DNA from: Verrucomicrobiota bacterium
GTDB taxonomy: Bacteria; Verrucomicrobiota; Verrucomicrobiia; Chthoniobacterales; UBA10450
DNA: 64,000 bases
Reading direction: 5' to 3'
Assembly: GCA_003219175.1 (NCBI GenBank)
Contig: QHPU01000044.1
Span: 1-64,000 of the forward strand
Positions 1 to 12,312 of the stretch are shown in pieces. The position numbers and the translations under genes were made by a program. Position 1 is the first letter of the stretch; every line of letters begins with the position of its first letter. The notes beneath the pieces are model-generated. The model was not told where the DNA came from and ran no database searches. It was given only the letters and a program-made list of their open reading frames with translations.

Positions 1-883
1 CGAGATGCGCGAGCTTCGGATCGCTGGGATCGGGCGAAACCACGACCGGCAACCAATCGGTGGCCGCTTTCGTTGGAATCTGCGGCATAAATTCTTTCAA
101 CCATTTGGCGAATTCATTTTGCGGAAGAACGCGACGCATTACGTCGGCTTCGCCTAACGAGGGCGAGAGAAAATCTTCACCGGAAGGTTCATAGGCAAGG
201 GGACAATTCTTGTCGGCTACGAAAAACTTCCTCGCGGAATCGCTAACGAATTTTGCGAACTCTTCGTTTCCAGCCGTGCGAGCGTAATCCAGCATCAGTC
301 CGAGACCGAACGCTGTCTGATCGTGTTCACCGATCCGGACCGGGTGAGACAATTTCGGGAGCCACGTCTTCAATCGCTCGACCGCCGACTCTTCGAGTGG
401 AAGCAAGTTTGCCGACATTTCACGAGCTTGCGGATCGTCCCACTCGCGAAGTTCGACGCAGAGTTGGAGTAACCAGGATAACCCGTAGGGTCGTTCGAAG
501 CTGGCGCGGCCTTGCCCGCGAAGGTAGTTGGCTTCTTCTTTCAGGTTTTCAGCGGTCAGACTTTGCTTCAGTGCGTTGCGCGCATCCGCCACGAACGATG
601 CGTTTGGAAATGTGCGCACCAGTCGTACGAGCAACCAATGCCCATGCACAGACGAGTGCCAATCATAGCAACCACAGAATGCGGGAGTGAGTTTGCGCGG
701 CGGTGCCACGTCCGCATCACTGTTCAAGACGTGACTGATCTTATTCGGGTATTCCTTGTGGACACAGGCCAGGGCGAGTTTGGCAAAGCGCTCGGCGGCG
801 TCGTCGTCGAAGGTGGGAGGCGTGGTTTCGGCAGCGAAACAAACTGGCGGAAGCAAAATCAGCGCTGCGAGGAGAGTTCTCAT
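1..883 (-). CDS. DUF2891 family protein with signal peptide, C-terminus truncated by window edge
   Basis: Not in the ORF track because it runs off the left edge. Hand translation from CAT at 881-883: MRTLLAALILLPPVCFAAETTPPTFDDDAAERFAKLALACVHKEYP...FCGCYDWHSSVHGHWLLVRLVRTFP..., open to position 1. YDWHSSVHGHW is typical of DUF2891. Confidence 0.88.
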   Translation of the reverse strand, partial: MRTLLAALILLPPVCFAAETTPPTFDDDAAERFAKLALACVHKEYPNKISHVLNSDADVAPPRKLTPAFCGCYDWHSSVHGHWLLVRLVRTFPNASFVADARNALKQSLTAENLKEEANYLRGQGRASFERPYGLSWLLQLCVELREWDDPQAREMSANLLPLEESAVERLKTWLPKLSHPVRIGEHDQTAFGLGLMLDYARTAGNEEFAKFVSDSARKFFVADKNCPLAYEPSGEDFLSPSLGEADVMRRVLPQNEFAKWLKEFMPQIPTKAATDWLPVVVSPDPSDPKLAHL

Positions 884-931
884 TGCACGAAATGTAATCA
901 GTCTGACGTCGAGTTGCGATTGCAGACTCCG

Positions 932-1077
932 GGTAGCATGCGCGTCTCGCGTGTTGGTTTCGGCGTCTCGCCGAAACGGTCTTTCTTTAGAAATGACGGT
1001 GACCGAGTCGTTGAGCGCGATAAAGAAGTCCGCGATCGCGAGACGCGATCGCCAACACGCGAGACGCGTGCGCTACC
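932..1077. repeat. GTAG-headed composite palindromic element (R1)
   Basis: Outer arms GGTAGCATGCGCGTCTCGCGTGTTGG (932-957) and CCAACACGCGAGACGCGTGCGCTACC (1052-1077). Internal hairpins GTTTCGGCGTCTCGCCGAAAC and GATCGCGAGACGCGATC. Confidence 0.85.
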
Positions 1078-1148
1078 ACCCAGGCATCGACGCGCGATTG
1101 CTTTGTCTGTCGGTGCAGACAAGTTCCGGGCTCAACAAAACGCCGGCT

Positions 1149-3353
1149 ATGGATTCACCAAAACCTTTCTCAATCCGATCATCATCACCGCGCATCTGCG
1201 CGCTGCTCGCAGCAATGCAAATCGCTGCTATAGCTGGTGCCGCTGAAAGGAATCCCTCACCAATGCCTGCTGACAATCCATTTCTGACAGAGAGTCCGCT
1301 GCCGTATCACCTGCCGCCTTTCGACAAGATCAAGGACGACCAATTTGTGCCGGCGACTGAGGCCGGGATGCAGGAACAGCTCAAGGAAGTCGATGCCATC
1401 GCGGCAAACGCGGACAAGGCCAGTTTCGAGAATACCGTCGTCGCGTTGGAGCGAACTGGGCGATTGCTTGATCGGGTGCAACGGACCTTCTCGAATCTCA
1501 ACGCCGCCGATACCAATCCGACGCGGCAGAAAATTGAGACGGAATTAGCGCCGAAGTTATCGGCGCATCACGACGCGATCCTTTTGAACAGCAAACTGTT
1601 CGCGCGGGTTCAGGAACTTTATTCAAATCGTGAGAAGTTGGGTCTCGATCCGGAATCGGCTTATTTGCTGGAACGCTACTATAAAGATTTCGTCCGGGCG
1701 GGCGCGAAGCTCTCCGATTCTGACAAAGAGAAGTTGAAAAAGATCAATGCTGAACTGGCGACGTTACAAACCCAGTTCGATCAGAACGTTCTCAAGGAAA
1801 AAAACGCCAGCTCAATTGTGGTCGATCGCCGCGAAGATCTGGCCGGGCTTTCCGAAAATCAGATCGCGGCTGCGAGTGTCGCCGCCAAGGATGAAAACAA
1901 GGAGGGGAAATTTGTGTTGCGTTTGCAGAACACGACGGGCCAGCCGGTGCTCGGGTCGTTGCAGAATCGCGCGTTACGCCAACACATCATGGAAGCGTCG
2001 CTTTCACGTAATAGTAAGGGCGGAGAATTCGATACCCGTGAGATTGTGATGCGCACGGCGCAATTGCGGGCGGAGCGGGCCAAGCTGCTCGGTTATGACA
2101 ATCACGCCGCATATCAGCTGGAAGATCAGACGGCAAAGACTGTGCCGACCGTGAACAAGCTTCTGGCTGATCTGGCGGTGCCGGCCGTCGCTAATGCCCG
2201 GCGCGAAGCGGCCGACATGCAAAAGATCGTCGACAGGGAAAAAGGCGGTTTCCAAATTGCGTCCTGGGACTGGGATTTCTATTCCGAGAAGGTACGCAAG
2301 GCCCGGTATCAATTCGATGAATCGGAGGTGCGACCTTATTATGAATTAAATCACGTCTTAGCCGATGGCGTTTTCTTTGCCGCGGGAAAACTCTACGGCC
2401 TGACCTTCAAGGAGCGCCACGATCTTCCGGTTTATCATCCTGACGTCCGGGTGTGGGAAGTGTTTGACGCCAATGGTCAGCCGCTGGCGCTGTTTCTCGG
2501 GGATTATTATGCGCGGCCTTCCAAACGGGGTGGGGCGTGGATGACTGCCTACGTCCAGCAAAGTGGATTGTTCGGGACCAAACCAGTAGTGGCGAATCAT
2601 CTGAACATTCCGAAGCCGCCGGAGGGGGAGCCGACGCTGCTGACCCATGACGAAGTGCGGACCACCTTTCATGAGTTCGGTCATGCCCTCCACGGAATGT
2701 TTTCGAACGTGAAGTATCCGCGTTTTAGCGGAACCAGTGTGCCGCGAGACTTTGTCGAATATCCCTCGCAAGTTAACGAGATGTGGGCTAACTGGCCGGA
2801 GGTACTGAAGAACTTTGCCAAACATTACAAGACCGGGGAGCCGATCCCTCAGGCCCTCTTCGACAAGGTGGTGGCGGCGGAAAAGTTTAATCAAGGTTTC
2901 AAGACGACGGAGTACCTGGCTGCATCGCTCCTCGATCAAGCATGGTACCAACTCAATCCATCGGAGGTACCGAAGGATGCTCTGGCTTTTGAAGCGGCGG
3001 CGTTGAAAAAAGCGGGCGTCGAGTTTCCTCCCGTGCCGCCGCGATATCGGACGGCGTACTTCTCTCATGCCTTTTCCACCGGATACTCGGCGGGGTATTA
3101 CTCGTATATCTGGAGTGAAGTGCTCGATGCCGACACGGTGGAATGGATCAAGGAACACGGCGGATTGAAACGGGAGAATGGTGATCGTTTACGGCAAACG
3201 CTGCTGAGTCGTGGGGGCTCGGCTGATGCGCTGGGCTTGTTTAAGAATTTTGTCGGGCGCGATCCCTACGTCGAGCCGTTGTTGAAGCGACGGGGACTGG
3301 ACAAACCGGCGGCGGATGATGCGAAATCGGCCGCTGAGCCGCCAACGCGATAG
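1149..3353 (+). CDS. M3 family metallopeptidase (oligopeptidase A / peptidyl-dipeptidase Dcp-like)
   Basis: HEFGHALHGMFS zinc motif and M3 architecture. ORF is open from 756, but ATG at 1149 gives a signal-like N-terminus. Confidence 0.9.
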   Translation: MDSPKPFSIRSSSPRICALLAAMQIAAIAGAAERNPSPMPADNPFLTESPLPYHLPPFDKIKDDQFVPATEAGMQEQLKEVDAIAANADKASFENTVVALERTGRLLDRVQRTFSNLNAADTNPTRQKIETELAPKLSAHHDAILLNSKLFARVQELYSNREKLGLDPESAYLLERYYKDFVRAGAKLSDSDKEKLKKINAELATLQTQFDQNVLKEKNASSIVVDRREDLAGLSENQIAAASVAAKDENKEGKFVLRLQNTTGQPVLGSLQNRALRQHIMEASLSRNSKGGEFDTREIVMRTAQLRAERAKLLGYDNHAAYQLEDQTAKTVPTVNKLLADLAVPAVANARREAADMQKIVDREKGGFQIASWDWDFYSEKVRKARYQFDESEVRPYYELNHVLADGVFFAAGKLYGLTFKERHDLPVYHPDVRVWEVFDANGQPLALFLGDYYARPSKRGGAWMTAYVQQSGLFGTKPVVANHLNIPKPPEGEPTLLTHDEVRTTFHEFGHALHGMFSNVKYPRFSGTSVPRDFVEYPSQVNEMWANWPEVLKNFAKHYKTGEPIPQALFDKVVAAEKFNQGFKTTEYLAASLLDQAWYQLNPSEVPKDALAFEAAALKKAGVEFPPVPPRYRTAYFSHAFSTGYSAGYYSYIWSEVLDADTVEWIKEHGGLKRENGDRLRQTLLSRGGSADALGLFKNFVGRDPYVEPLLKRRGLDKPAADDAKSAAEPPTR

Positions 3354-3419
3354 GACTCACCGCAGATTTGCTCTGGCAAAACGGGAGAATTGCCTGAAAT
3401 TGGAGGTCGAGTTTCACGC

Positions 3420-5363
3420 ATGGCCGACACTATCCAACCATCTCCCATTTCCCCCGAAACGGGCACTACAGCGAATCATCCGGCTCCGGACCGAGCTGAT
3501 CTCCGGCCGGAAAATATTCAAGACGCCGTAATTCGCCTTGCCGGGAATTCGCAGGACGGAATTCAAACGGCCGGAGCGTTTCTCGCCCGGCTCGCCGGAC
3601 GCAGCGACCAGGATGTCATTACTTACATGACCATCCCGGCCACGATTTCAGGCGGGCCGTCTATCTTTCAGGTGCGGATTGGTTCCGGCGAAGTGTTATC
3701 AGCGGGCGACGAGGCCGATTTCCTGGTGGCGTTTTATCAGCACAGCTATCAGGACCACATCGATTTTCTCAAGGAAGGCGGGGTATTGCTGTACGATTCG
3801 GACAACGTTGAGCCGAATCTGGACGACAAACGTTTCGTTTACGTCGGTGTGCCGATAACCGGATTAACGGTGGAAGCGCTTGGCGGCACCGCCAAGGATA
3901 AAGGCAAAAATATTTTCGTTCTTGGTCTCATTACGAAGATTTTCAGTCTCGATGTGGAGAAGTTGAAAAAGATAATTAGCGAAAAATTTGCCGGCAAAAA
4001 CGAAAGCATCGTCAACACCGCGTTGATGGCGTTCCAAGCTGGCTATGCCTATCCGGTCGGTAAGGTGCTGACACATCAATATCGATTTGAACACATTGCC
4101 AAGACCGACGGGCGGGCGCAGATCACGATGGATGGTAATCAGGCGCTGGCTTACGGCTTGATCGCCGCGGGCGTTCGATATGGCGCCGGTTATCCGATTA
4201 CTCCCTGGTCATCAGTCATGGAGATATTGCGGCGCGAGCTGCCGAAGTACGGCGGAATTTTTGTGCAGGCGGAAGACGAACTCGGTGCCGTCTCCATCGC
4301 GCTCGGTTTTTCTTATTCCGGATATCTCGCGGTCACCGGCAGCGCAGGGCCGGGAATTTCTCTTAAAACCGAAGCGATCGGCTGGGCATCGATGGCGGAG
4401 ATTCCGCTGATCATTTGCAATATTCAGCGCGGCGGCCCGAGCACGGGGTTGCCGACGAATGTCGAGCAGAGCGATTTGCATCAGGCGATCTACGGCGGAC
4501 ATGGCGACAGTCCGCGTGTCGTCCTCGCTGCTGCGACGGTGGAAGATTGTTTCTACATCGCACTTGAAGCGGCGCGGATCGCACGCCGGTACAGCACGCC
4601 GGTTTTCATCTTGAGCGACACATCACTGGCGACGCGGATTGAAGCCTTCGACGAACCAGATCTTTCGAAATTGATGGTTAACCCAAACCCGGACCTCTCG
4701 CCACGTCAGACGTTTAAACCGTATCCGGTCGACGCCATTACACAGCATATTCCGCCGGGCACGCGGATCCTCGACGGCAAATATCCGCTGCTCTCAGGGC
4801 TCGAACACGATGAGATGGGTCACCCCACAGGTAGTCCGAAACTGCACATGGTGATGACGGCGAAGCGTCGCAATAAATTGCGCAAACTCGCCGAGGAAAT
4901 TCCGGTTCCGGAAATTTATGGCGACAAAGAGGGCGACGTTCTCCTGATCGGCTGGGGATCGACTTACGGCCCGATCCACGACGCAGTGAAACAGGCTCGC
5001 GATCATGGAGAAAAAGTCGGGGCGATTCATTTGCGCCACATTCATCCGTTACCGAATGGCATTGAAAAAATCTTCGCGAACTTCAAACGGATTGTCGTTG
5101 TCGAAATGAACGACCAGGGAGTTTACGGCTTTGGCCAGCTTGCAATCATATTGCGAGCGCGCTACTGCGAACCGAAGATCGAAAGTTTCACCAAAACGGA
5201 CGGTCTTACTTTTCGCGTCAAAGAAATTCTGGACGGCGTTTTCAAAGGCCGCTCCTTTGCGGCCAGGAAAATTCCGCGCGACGGCGCGGCCGTTGTTCAC
5301 GCCGACACCGCGCCCGAGAGCGTGAAATCGGTCAGAGAAGTTGTGCCGCAGGGAGTAGGATAA
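3420..5363 (+). CDS. 2-oxoacid:ferredoxin oxidoreductase subunit alpha (gamma-alpha fusion, KorA-like)
   Basis: GGPSIFQVRIGSGEVLS... gamma domain followed by GNQALAYGLIAAGVRYGAGYPITPWSSVMEIL... alpha pyrimidine domain. ATG at 3420 (MADTIQ) preferred over 3390. Confidence 0.88.
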   Translation: MADTIQPSPISPETGTTANHPAPDRADLRPENIQDAVIRLAGNSQDGIQTAGAFLARLAGRSDQDVITYMTIPATISGGPSIFQVRIGSGEVLSAGDEADFLVAFYQHSYQDHIDFLKEGGVLLYDSDNVEPNLDDKRFVYVGVPITGLTVEALGGTAKDKGKNIFVLGLITKIFSLDVEKLKKIISEKFAGKNESIVNTALMAFQAGYAYPVGKVLTHQYRFEHIAKTDGRAQITMDGNQALAYGLIAAGVRYGAGYPITPWSSVMEILRRELPKYGGIFVQAEDELGAVSIALGFSYSGYLAVTGSAGPGISLKTEAIGWASMAEIPLIICNIQRGGPSTGLPTNVEQSDLHQAIYGGHGDSPRVVLAAATVEDCFYIALEAARIARRYSTPVFILSDTSLATRIEAFDEPDLSKLMVNPNPDLSPRQTFKPYPVDAITQHIPPGTRILDGKYPLLSGLEHDEMGHPTGSPKLHMVMTAKRRNKLRKLAEEIPVPEIYGDKEGDVLLIGWGSTYGPIHDAVKQARDHGEKVGAIHLRHIHPLPNGIEKIFANFKRIVVVEMNDQGVYGFGQLAIILRARYCEPKIESFTKTDGLTFRVKEILDGVFKGRSFAARKIPRDGAAVVHADTAPESVKSVREVVPQGVG

Positions 5364-5492
5364 GTCCGAGCTCTCCACGGCGGGTATTCGACCGGACTGG
5401 CTTTTTCGCTCTGAATAACAGCGCGCGGGGACTCGCGCAGGCATTTCCGCGAAGTCATTCCCGGCGTTGCACGCTGATTACGGGCGAGGTGA

Positions 5493-5519
5493 AACTTGAC
5501 GGCTTAAAGCCGTCAAGTT
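5493..5519. terminator. Near-perfect 27-bp palindrome between convergent genes; possible bidirectional terminator or repeat
   Basis: AACTTGACGGCT-TAA-AGCCGTCAAGTT, 12-bp perfect arms, between korA-like and gcvP 3' ends. No clear T-tract. Confidence 0.5.
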
Positions 5520-5565
5520 GGTCGCTCGCAAAACGCGGTACCGAAGCTGCGGCGGGACGAAGCGA

Positions 5566-8385
<2,820 letters not shown>

Positions 8386-8431
8386 CGTTAAAGACTACGG
8401 AGCGCGATGGGTGCTTCAAGTGAAGCGCGTT

Positions 8432-8496
8432 GTAGCTCCCGCCGTCTCTGGCGGCAGAATTTCGGTTTACTTGCCGCTGAGGACAGCGGCAGCTAC
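8432..8496. repeat. REP-doublet-like element (R2) upstream of gcvP
   Basis: GTAGCTCCCGCCGTCTCTGGCGGCAG ... TGCCGCTGAGGACAGCGGCAGCTAC; two hairpins in inverted orientation with GTAG/CTAC ends. Confidence 0.88.
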
Positions 8497-8533
8497 GCCA
8501 TTTTGCCACGGGATCCCTCGATCGGGACGAGGA

Positions 8534-9745
8534 TTACCGCGGATCGTAGGTTTCCACGCCGTTCTCGCGCAGTTTCTTTCGCAGCGTGGCTAGGTGGTCG
8601 CGGTTGCGTGTTTCCACCGTGCAAAGGACGTGCACCGCCGAGACATCAGAGCCGGCGAAAGCGCGATCGTGCACCACTTGTTTGATGCTGGCACCGCTGG
8701 CAGCGATTTGTGCGGTCAGATCTGCGAGACCGCCGGGCCGATCGCTAATCACGGCGGTGAAGCGAGAAAGTCGTCCGTCGGCCACGAGCCCGCGTTCGAT
8801 GACGCGGCTCAAGACGTTGGGATCGATATTTCCGCCACAAAGCAAAAGCACGACGCGTTTGCGGGCGAGACCTTTTAGATCGCCGGACAAACAGGCCGCG
8901 AGAGGAGTGGCGGCCGCACCTTCCACCACACCTTTCTGCAGCTCAACGACTCGCAAAATGGAGAGCGCGATTTCTTCTTCGGTGACAATGACGGACCGGT
9001 CGACCCGCGATTTTGCAATCTCGAATGCATTTTTCCCGACCTGTGGAATGGCGAGACCGTCGGCGAGAGTCGGTTGCATTTCGATCCGCGTCGGTTTGCC
9101 CGCTTTCAAGGCAGCGGAGAAACTGGCGACGCTTTCCGCTTCCACCGCGATGACTTTCACTTTTGGCCGCTTCGTTTTCACGGCCAGCGAAACCCCGGCG
9201 ATTAATCCGGCCCCACCGACCGGCACGATCACGGCATCGACATTGGGAACCTGCTCCAGAATTTCTAAGCCCATTGTCCCCTGACCGGCGATGATCGACG
9301 GATCATCGTAACCATCGATGTAGGCTAGTTTTTCCTTCTCGCCGATTTCGTGCGCGCGCGTTTTAGCTTCGGCGAAATCTTTCCCATGCAGAACAACGCG
9401 AGCACCGAGCTTCTGACAAGTGGTCACCTTGATGAGCGGCGCATGCTTTGGCATTACTACAGTTGCAGGAATGCCCAGCAGCTTGCCCTGATAAGCGAGC
9501 GCTTGAGCGTGATTCCCGGCTGACGCCGCAATGACGCCTCGCTTTTTCTGTTCGGCGGGCAATTGCGCAAGCACATTGCGCGCACCGCGTTCCTTAAAAC
9601 TCCCAGTGCGCTGCAAGTTGTCTAGCTTGCAGAAAATCTCCATCCCGGTGATGTCGCTCAACGGAATCGAGGGCAGACAGGGGGAGTAATAAACCGCGCC
9701 CTTGGCTCGTTCGCGTGCTGCTTCGATATCGGCAAAGCTAATCAC
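8534..9745 (-). CDS. ilvA: Threonine ammonia-lyase (catabolic/biosynthetic type with C-terminal ACT domain)
   Basis: KLDNLQRTGSFKERGARN PLP-Lys motif, ASAGNHAQALAYQ, C-terminal ACT domain. GTG start (VISFADIEAARERAKG) preferred over ORF start 9796. Confidence 0.92.
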   Translation of the reverse strand: MISFADIEAARERAKGAVYYSPCLPSIPLSDITGMEIFCKLDNLQRTGSFKERGARNVLAQLPAEQKKRGVIAASAGNHAQALAYQGKLLGIPATVVMPKHAPLIKVTTCQKLGARVVLHGKDFAEAKTRAHEIGEKEKLAYIDGYDDPSIIAGQGTMGLEILEQVPNVDAVIVPVGGAGLIAGVSLAVKTKRPKVKVIAVEAESVASFSAALKAGKPTRIEMQPTLADGLAIPQVGKNAFEIAKSRVDRSVIVTEEEIALSILRVVELQKGVVEGAAATPLAACLSGDLKGLARKRVVLLLCGGNIDPNVLSRVIERGLVADGRLSRFTAVISDRPGGLADLTAQIAASGASIKQVVHDRAFAGSDVSAVHVLCTVETRNRDHLATLRKKLRENGVETYDPR

Positions 9746-9805
9746 GCGATTGCATACACCGCGCCTAAAAGGGCGGCAACGTTTTCGAAGCGTCAATGTC
9801 CCGAT

Positions 9806-11278
9806 TCAGCTGACAACGACACCGTCAAGCGACGCTCGCACGCTTTCTGCCAGCTGTTCTGGATCGAAAGGTTTCGACAGAAAAGGCAGATCGCTGGCCG
9901 GGGTGTCCAGCGTTATCTCGGGCAAATAGCCGGAGGTGAGCAGAATTTGCGTGGACGGGCTGTTGTTTCGCGTCCAGTCGGCGAAGTCGCATCCACTCAT
10001 ATCAGGCAGCACAACGTCGCTAACGACGAGGTTGACGATGTTGCACTGAATCAAGCGTTTGGCTTCGTCGGCGCGAAATGCTTCCAGGACGTTGTAGCCA
10101 AGCATCCGCAACGTCCGCACCGCGACATGTCTCACGCTGATGTCGTCTTCGACTACTAGGATTGTTTCGGTGCCGCTGGGCAATTTCGGGCGTTTGCGGT
10201 ACGGAGCCGGTGGCGGTGCGACAACCTCCGGGAGATAGATGTACACAGCCGTGCCTTTTCCGAGCTCACTTTCGACAATGATGTGTCCGCCGCTCTGGCG
10301 AACAATTCCATAACACGTAGCCAAGCCGAGGCCGCTGCCGTGGCGATCGTCTTTGGTGGTAAAGAACGGCTCGAACAGATGCTCTTTTACGTCATCCGTC
10401 ATCCCCATGCCGTTATCGATCACGCTGATGCTCACGTATTTTCCGGGCGGCAATTCCACTCGGGACTTGCCATTGCTAGAAATCGGCTCGGTCTTTAGCA
10501 CCAGCATCGAGCGCTCCAGATCATGGATCAGCTTGTTCACGTTCAGCACGCGCGGTTCCAACGGCTCGCGACGACTAAAAGTTAGAAGTTGTTTTGTCAG
10601 TGACGCGGCGCGCCCAGCGGCACTGCGAATCTCACTCAAGTATTTGGCTCCCGTTCCGCGACCCTCGACCTCAGCAACGAGCAGATCACTGTAGCCGAGG
10701 ATCGCGGTCAGGAAGTTGTTGAAATCGTGAGCGACGCCGCCTGCGAGTTGACCGAAGGCTTCCATTTTTTGGGAATGAGAAAGCTGATCATGCAGTTGTT
10801 TGTGCGCGGTCACATCCATCAGCACGCCAATGAACCTCACCGCTCGCCCACTGCGGTCGCGAATAATCAAAGCACGTTCCATTAGCTGGAGATAATGCCC
10901 CTTGGCATGTCGAAAACGATATTCGCCCGACCAATATTCGGCTTTGGATTTGATGGCCTCCCGAATTGACGCCGCAGTACGCGAACGATCCGCCCCATGA
11001 ATCTGCCGTTGCCAGAATGCAATCGTCTGATCTGACTTACCCGGGGAATAACCGAGAAGAGTATCGAGGCCCTGCGGCCAGGTGAGGTCGCCGTTCGCTA
11101 AATTCCAATCCCGAACTGCATCGTTTGTAGCCCGGGCAACCAACTGATGATAATCCGCATCTTGCGTCGAAGCGGTTTTCCGCGGAGTCTTCCGTTGGTT
11201 CTCATTATTTTTCTGTTGGGGGGAAATCTTCGGTTTCCGTTGCCGCGTCTGGATGTGAGATGCCGTAGTTGCTCGCAT
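9806..11278 (-). CDS. Hybrid PAS sensor histidine kinase with C-terminal receiver; ATPase domain appears to lack the N-box
   Basis: PAS (YRFRHAKGHYLQLMERALIIRD), H-box VAHDFNNFLTAILGYSDLL, G-boxes IDNGMGMTDDV / GSGLGLATCYGIV, receiver VVEDDISVRHVAVRTL. LERSML runs directly into VLKTEPISSNG. Confidence 0.9.
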   Translation of the reverse strand: MRATTASHIQTRQRKPKISPQQKNNENQRKTPRKTASTQDADYHQLVARATNDAVRDWNLANGDLTWPQGLDTLLGYSPGKSDQTIAFWQRQIHGADRSRTAASIREAIKSKAEYWSGEYRFRHAKGHYLQLMERALIIRDRSGRAVRFIGVLMDVTAHKQLHDQLSHSQKMEAFGQLAGGVAHDFNNFLTAILGYSDLLVAEVEGRGTGAKYLSEIRSAAGRAASLTKQLLTFSRREPLEPRVLNVNKLIHDLERSMLVLKTEPISSNGKSRVELPPGKYVSISVIDNGMGMTDDVKEHLFEPFFTTKDDRHGSGLGLATCYGIVRQSGGHIIVESELGKGTAVYIYLPEVVAPPPAPYRKRPKLPSGTETILVVEDDISVRHVAVRTLRMLGYNVLEAFRADEAKRLIQCNIVNLVVSDVVLPDMSGCDFADWTRNNSPSTQILLTSGYLPEITLDTPASDLPFLSKPFDPEQLAESVRASLDGVVVS

Positions 11279-11500
11279 TCGCCGCGCCAGTGACGCCCAG
11301 GTCAGAAAAAAGCTAATTCTGTGCCGCTAACGCGAGAGGGTTGGAGATTTGGCGAATTGGCGCCTTGATCGAAACAGAAAATGCGTTTGTAAGCGAAAAT
11401 CTATGGAAAACATGGTCGTGGTTTTCTCAAATTTCGGAACTGAATTGTATCGCTTGCCGTTCATTTCTCTCCACGCTGCGACTCAGCCGCCGCAGACGGT

Positions 11501-12043
11501 TTAATTGAGCGCGATAGCCTTGGAAGCGCTCACCCGGCCAACGTTTTCTTCATGCTCAATGTGAAAGGTGAGACGGACATATTTGGCTTCGACTCCGAGC
11601 ATCGAGACATTGAACAGACGCTTACGCTGAAATGACACCGCTCCGTCTACCGATGTCCACTTGTCGCTGTCGGCAGACAACTTCTCGTTTGCGACCGCGA
11701 TTCTGAGTTCGCCGCGTGCCGGCTTATTCTCGTTGATGAAGGTGAAGCGATCGAGCGTGGAACTTCGTGCGAGGAAAATGATAAACGTCGTGTCGCCGTC
11801 GGGCAGCGGAGAGCTGACTGTGTTTTGTTCCATCACGAGATATTTGGTGGCGATCTGGACCTTTGCCACGGCCGCCGTCTTTTCCCTGTCATTGGGAGTT
11901 GGACTGGCGTGAGCGGCCGAAAATTTCACAAGAGCGCCAATCGCCAGTGCGATAGGGAACGTTGATCCGAGAATCTTCGGACAAGCTAGTTCAAGCCAGG
12001 ACGCGCGTCGCATACAGGCATGGTAAAGCTTAGAGTACGCCAC
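11501..12043 (-). CDS. Hypothetical secreted protein, discoidin-like beta fold possible
   Basis: 180-aa ORF with hydrophobic N-terminal region; TLDRFTFINEN...VEAKYVRLTFHIEHE resembles F5/8-type C pattern. Confidence 0.6.
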   Translation of the reverse strand: MAYSKLYHACMRRASWLELACPKILGSTFPIALAIGALVKFSAAHASPTPNDREKTAAVAKVQIATKYLVMEQNTVSSPLPDGDTTFIIFLARSSTLDRFTFINENKPARGELRIAVANEKLSADSDKWTSVDGAVSFQRKRLFNVSMLGVEAKYVRLTFHIEHEENVGRVSASKAIALN

Positions 12044-12124
12044 CTTGCCGATTATGTTTTTCCGGCAAAATCTTACTTAAAATCACGCCTCTTTTTCCTT
12101 GAATTTCATTGCTTCTCTGGCTAA

Positions 12125-12307
12125 CCATCGCTGAGGGAAGGCGCTGGAATACTCTATAGTCGCCCGCTCAACGTGCCTGGAATAATTCTGAACTTTGTTG
12201 ATACTTCCTTGCCGGAGTATTACTACTACCAGTATTCGGAATACTATAACCGGCCTATAGCTGTTTCGGAATCTGAAGCGACGGCTCGACGACGGCCGGC
12301 GATTTAA
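12125..12307 (+). pseudogene. Relic of a BY-kinase / exopolysaccharide tyrosine autokinase C-terminus
   Basis: Hand translation of short open frame: ...RPLNVPGIILNFVDTSLPEYYYYQYSEYYNRPIAVSESEATARRRPAI*. LNxVD followed by a Tyr cluster is characteristic; no kinase domain upstream (in-frame TAA at 12122). Confidence 0.55.
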
Positions 12308-12312
12308 CCTAG

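Noticed and set aside
512-1246. Plus-strand ORFs 253-1246 at the left edge
   Set aside because: The minus strand encodes a DUF2891 protein here; plus ORFs are shadows and run through the R1 palindrome.
2358-3158. 266-aa minus-strand ORF opposite the M3 peptidase
   Set aside because: Antisense shadow of a conserved CDS; no recognisable domain. High-GC shadow ORFs are expected.
8432-8496. GTAG palindromes as ordinary Rho-independent terminators
   Set aside because: No T-tracts, paired hairpins with conserved GTAG ends, and two copies lie inside coding sequences.
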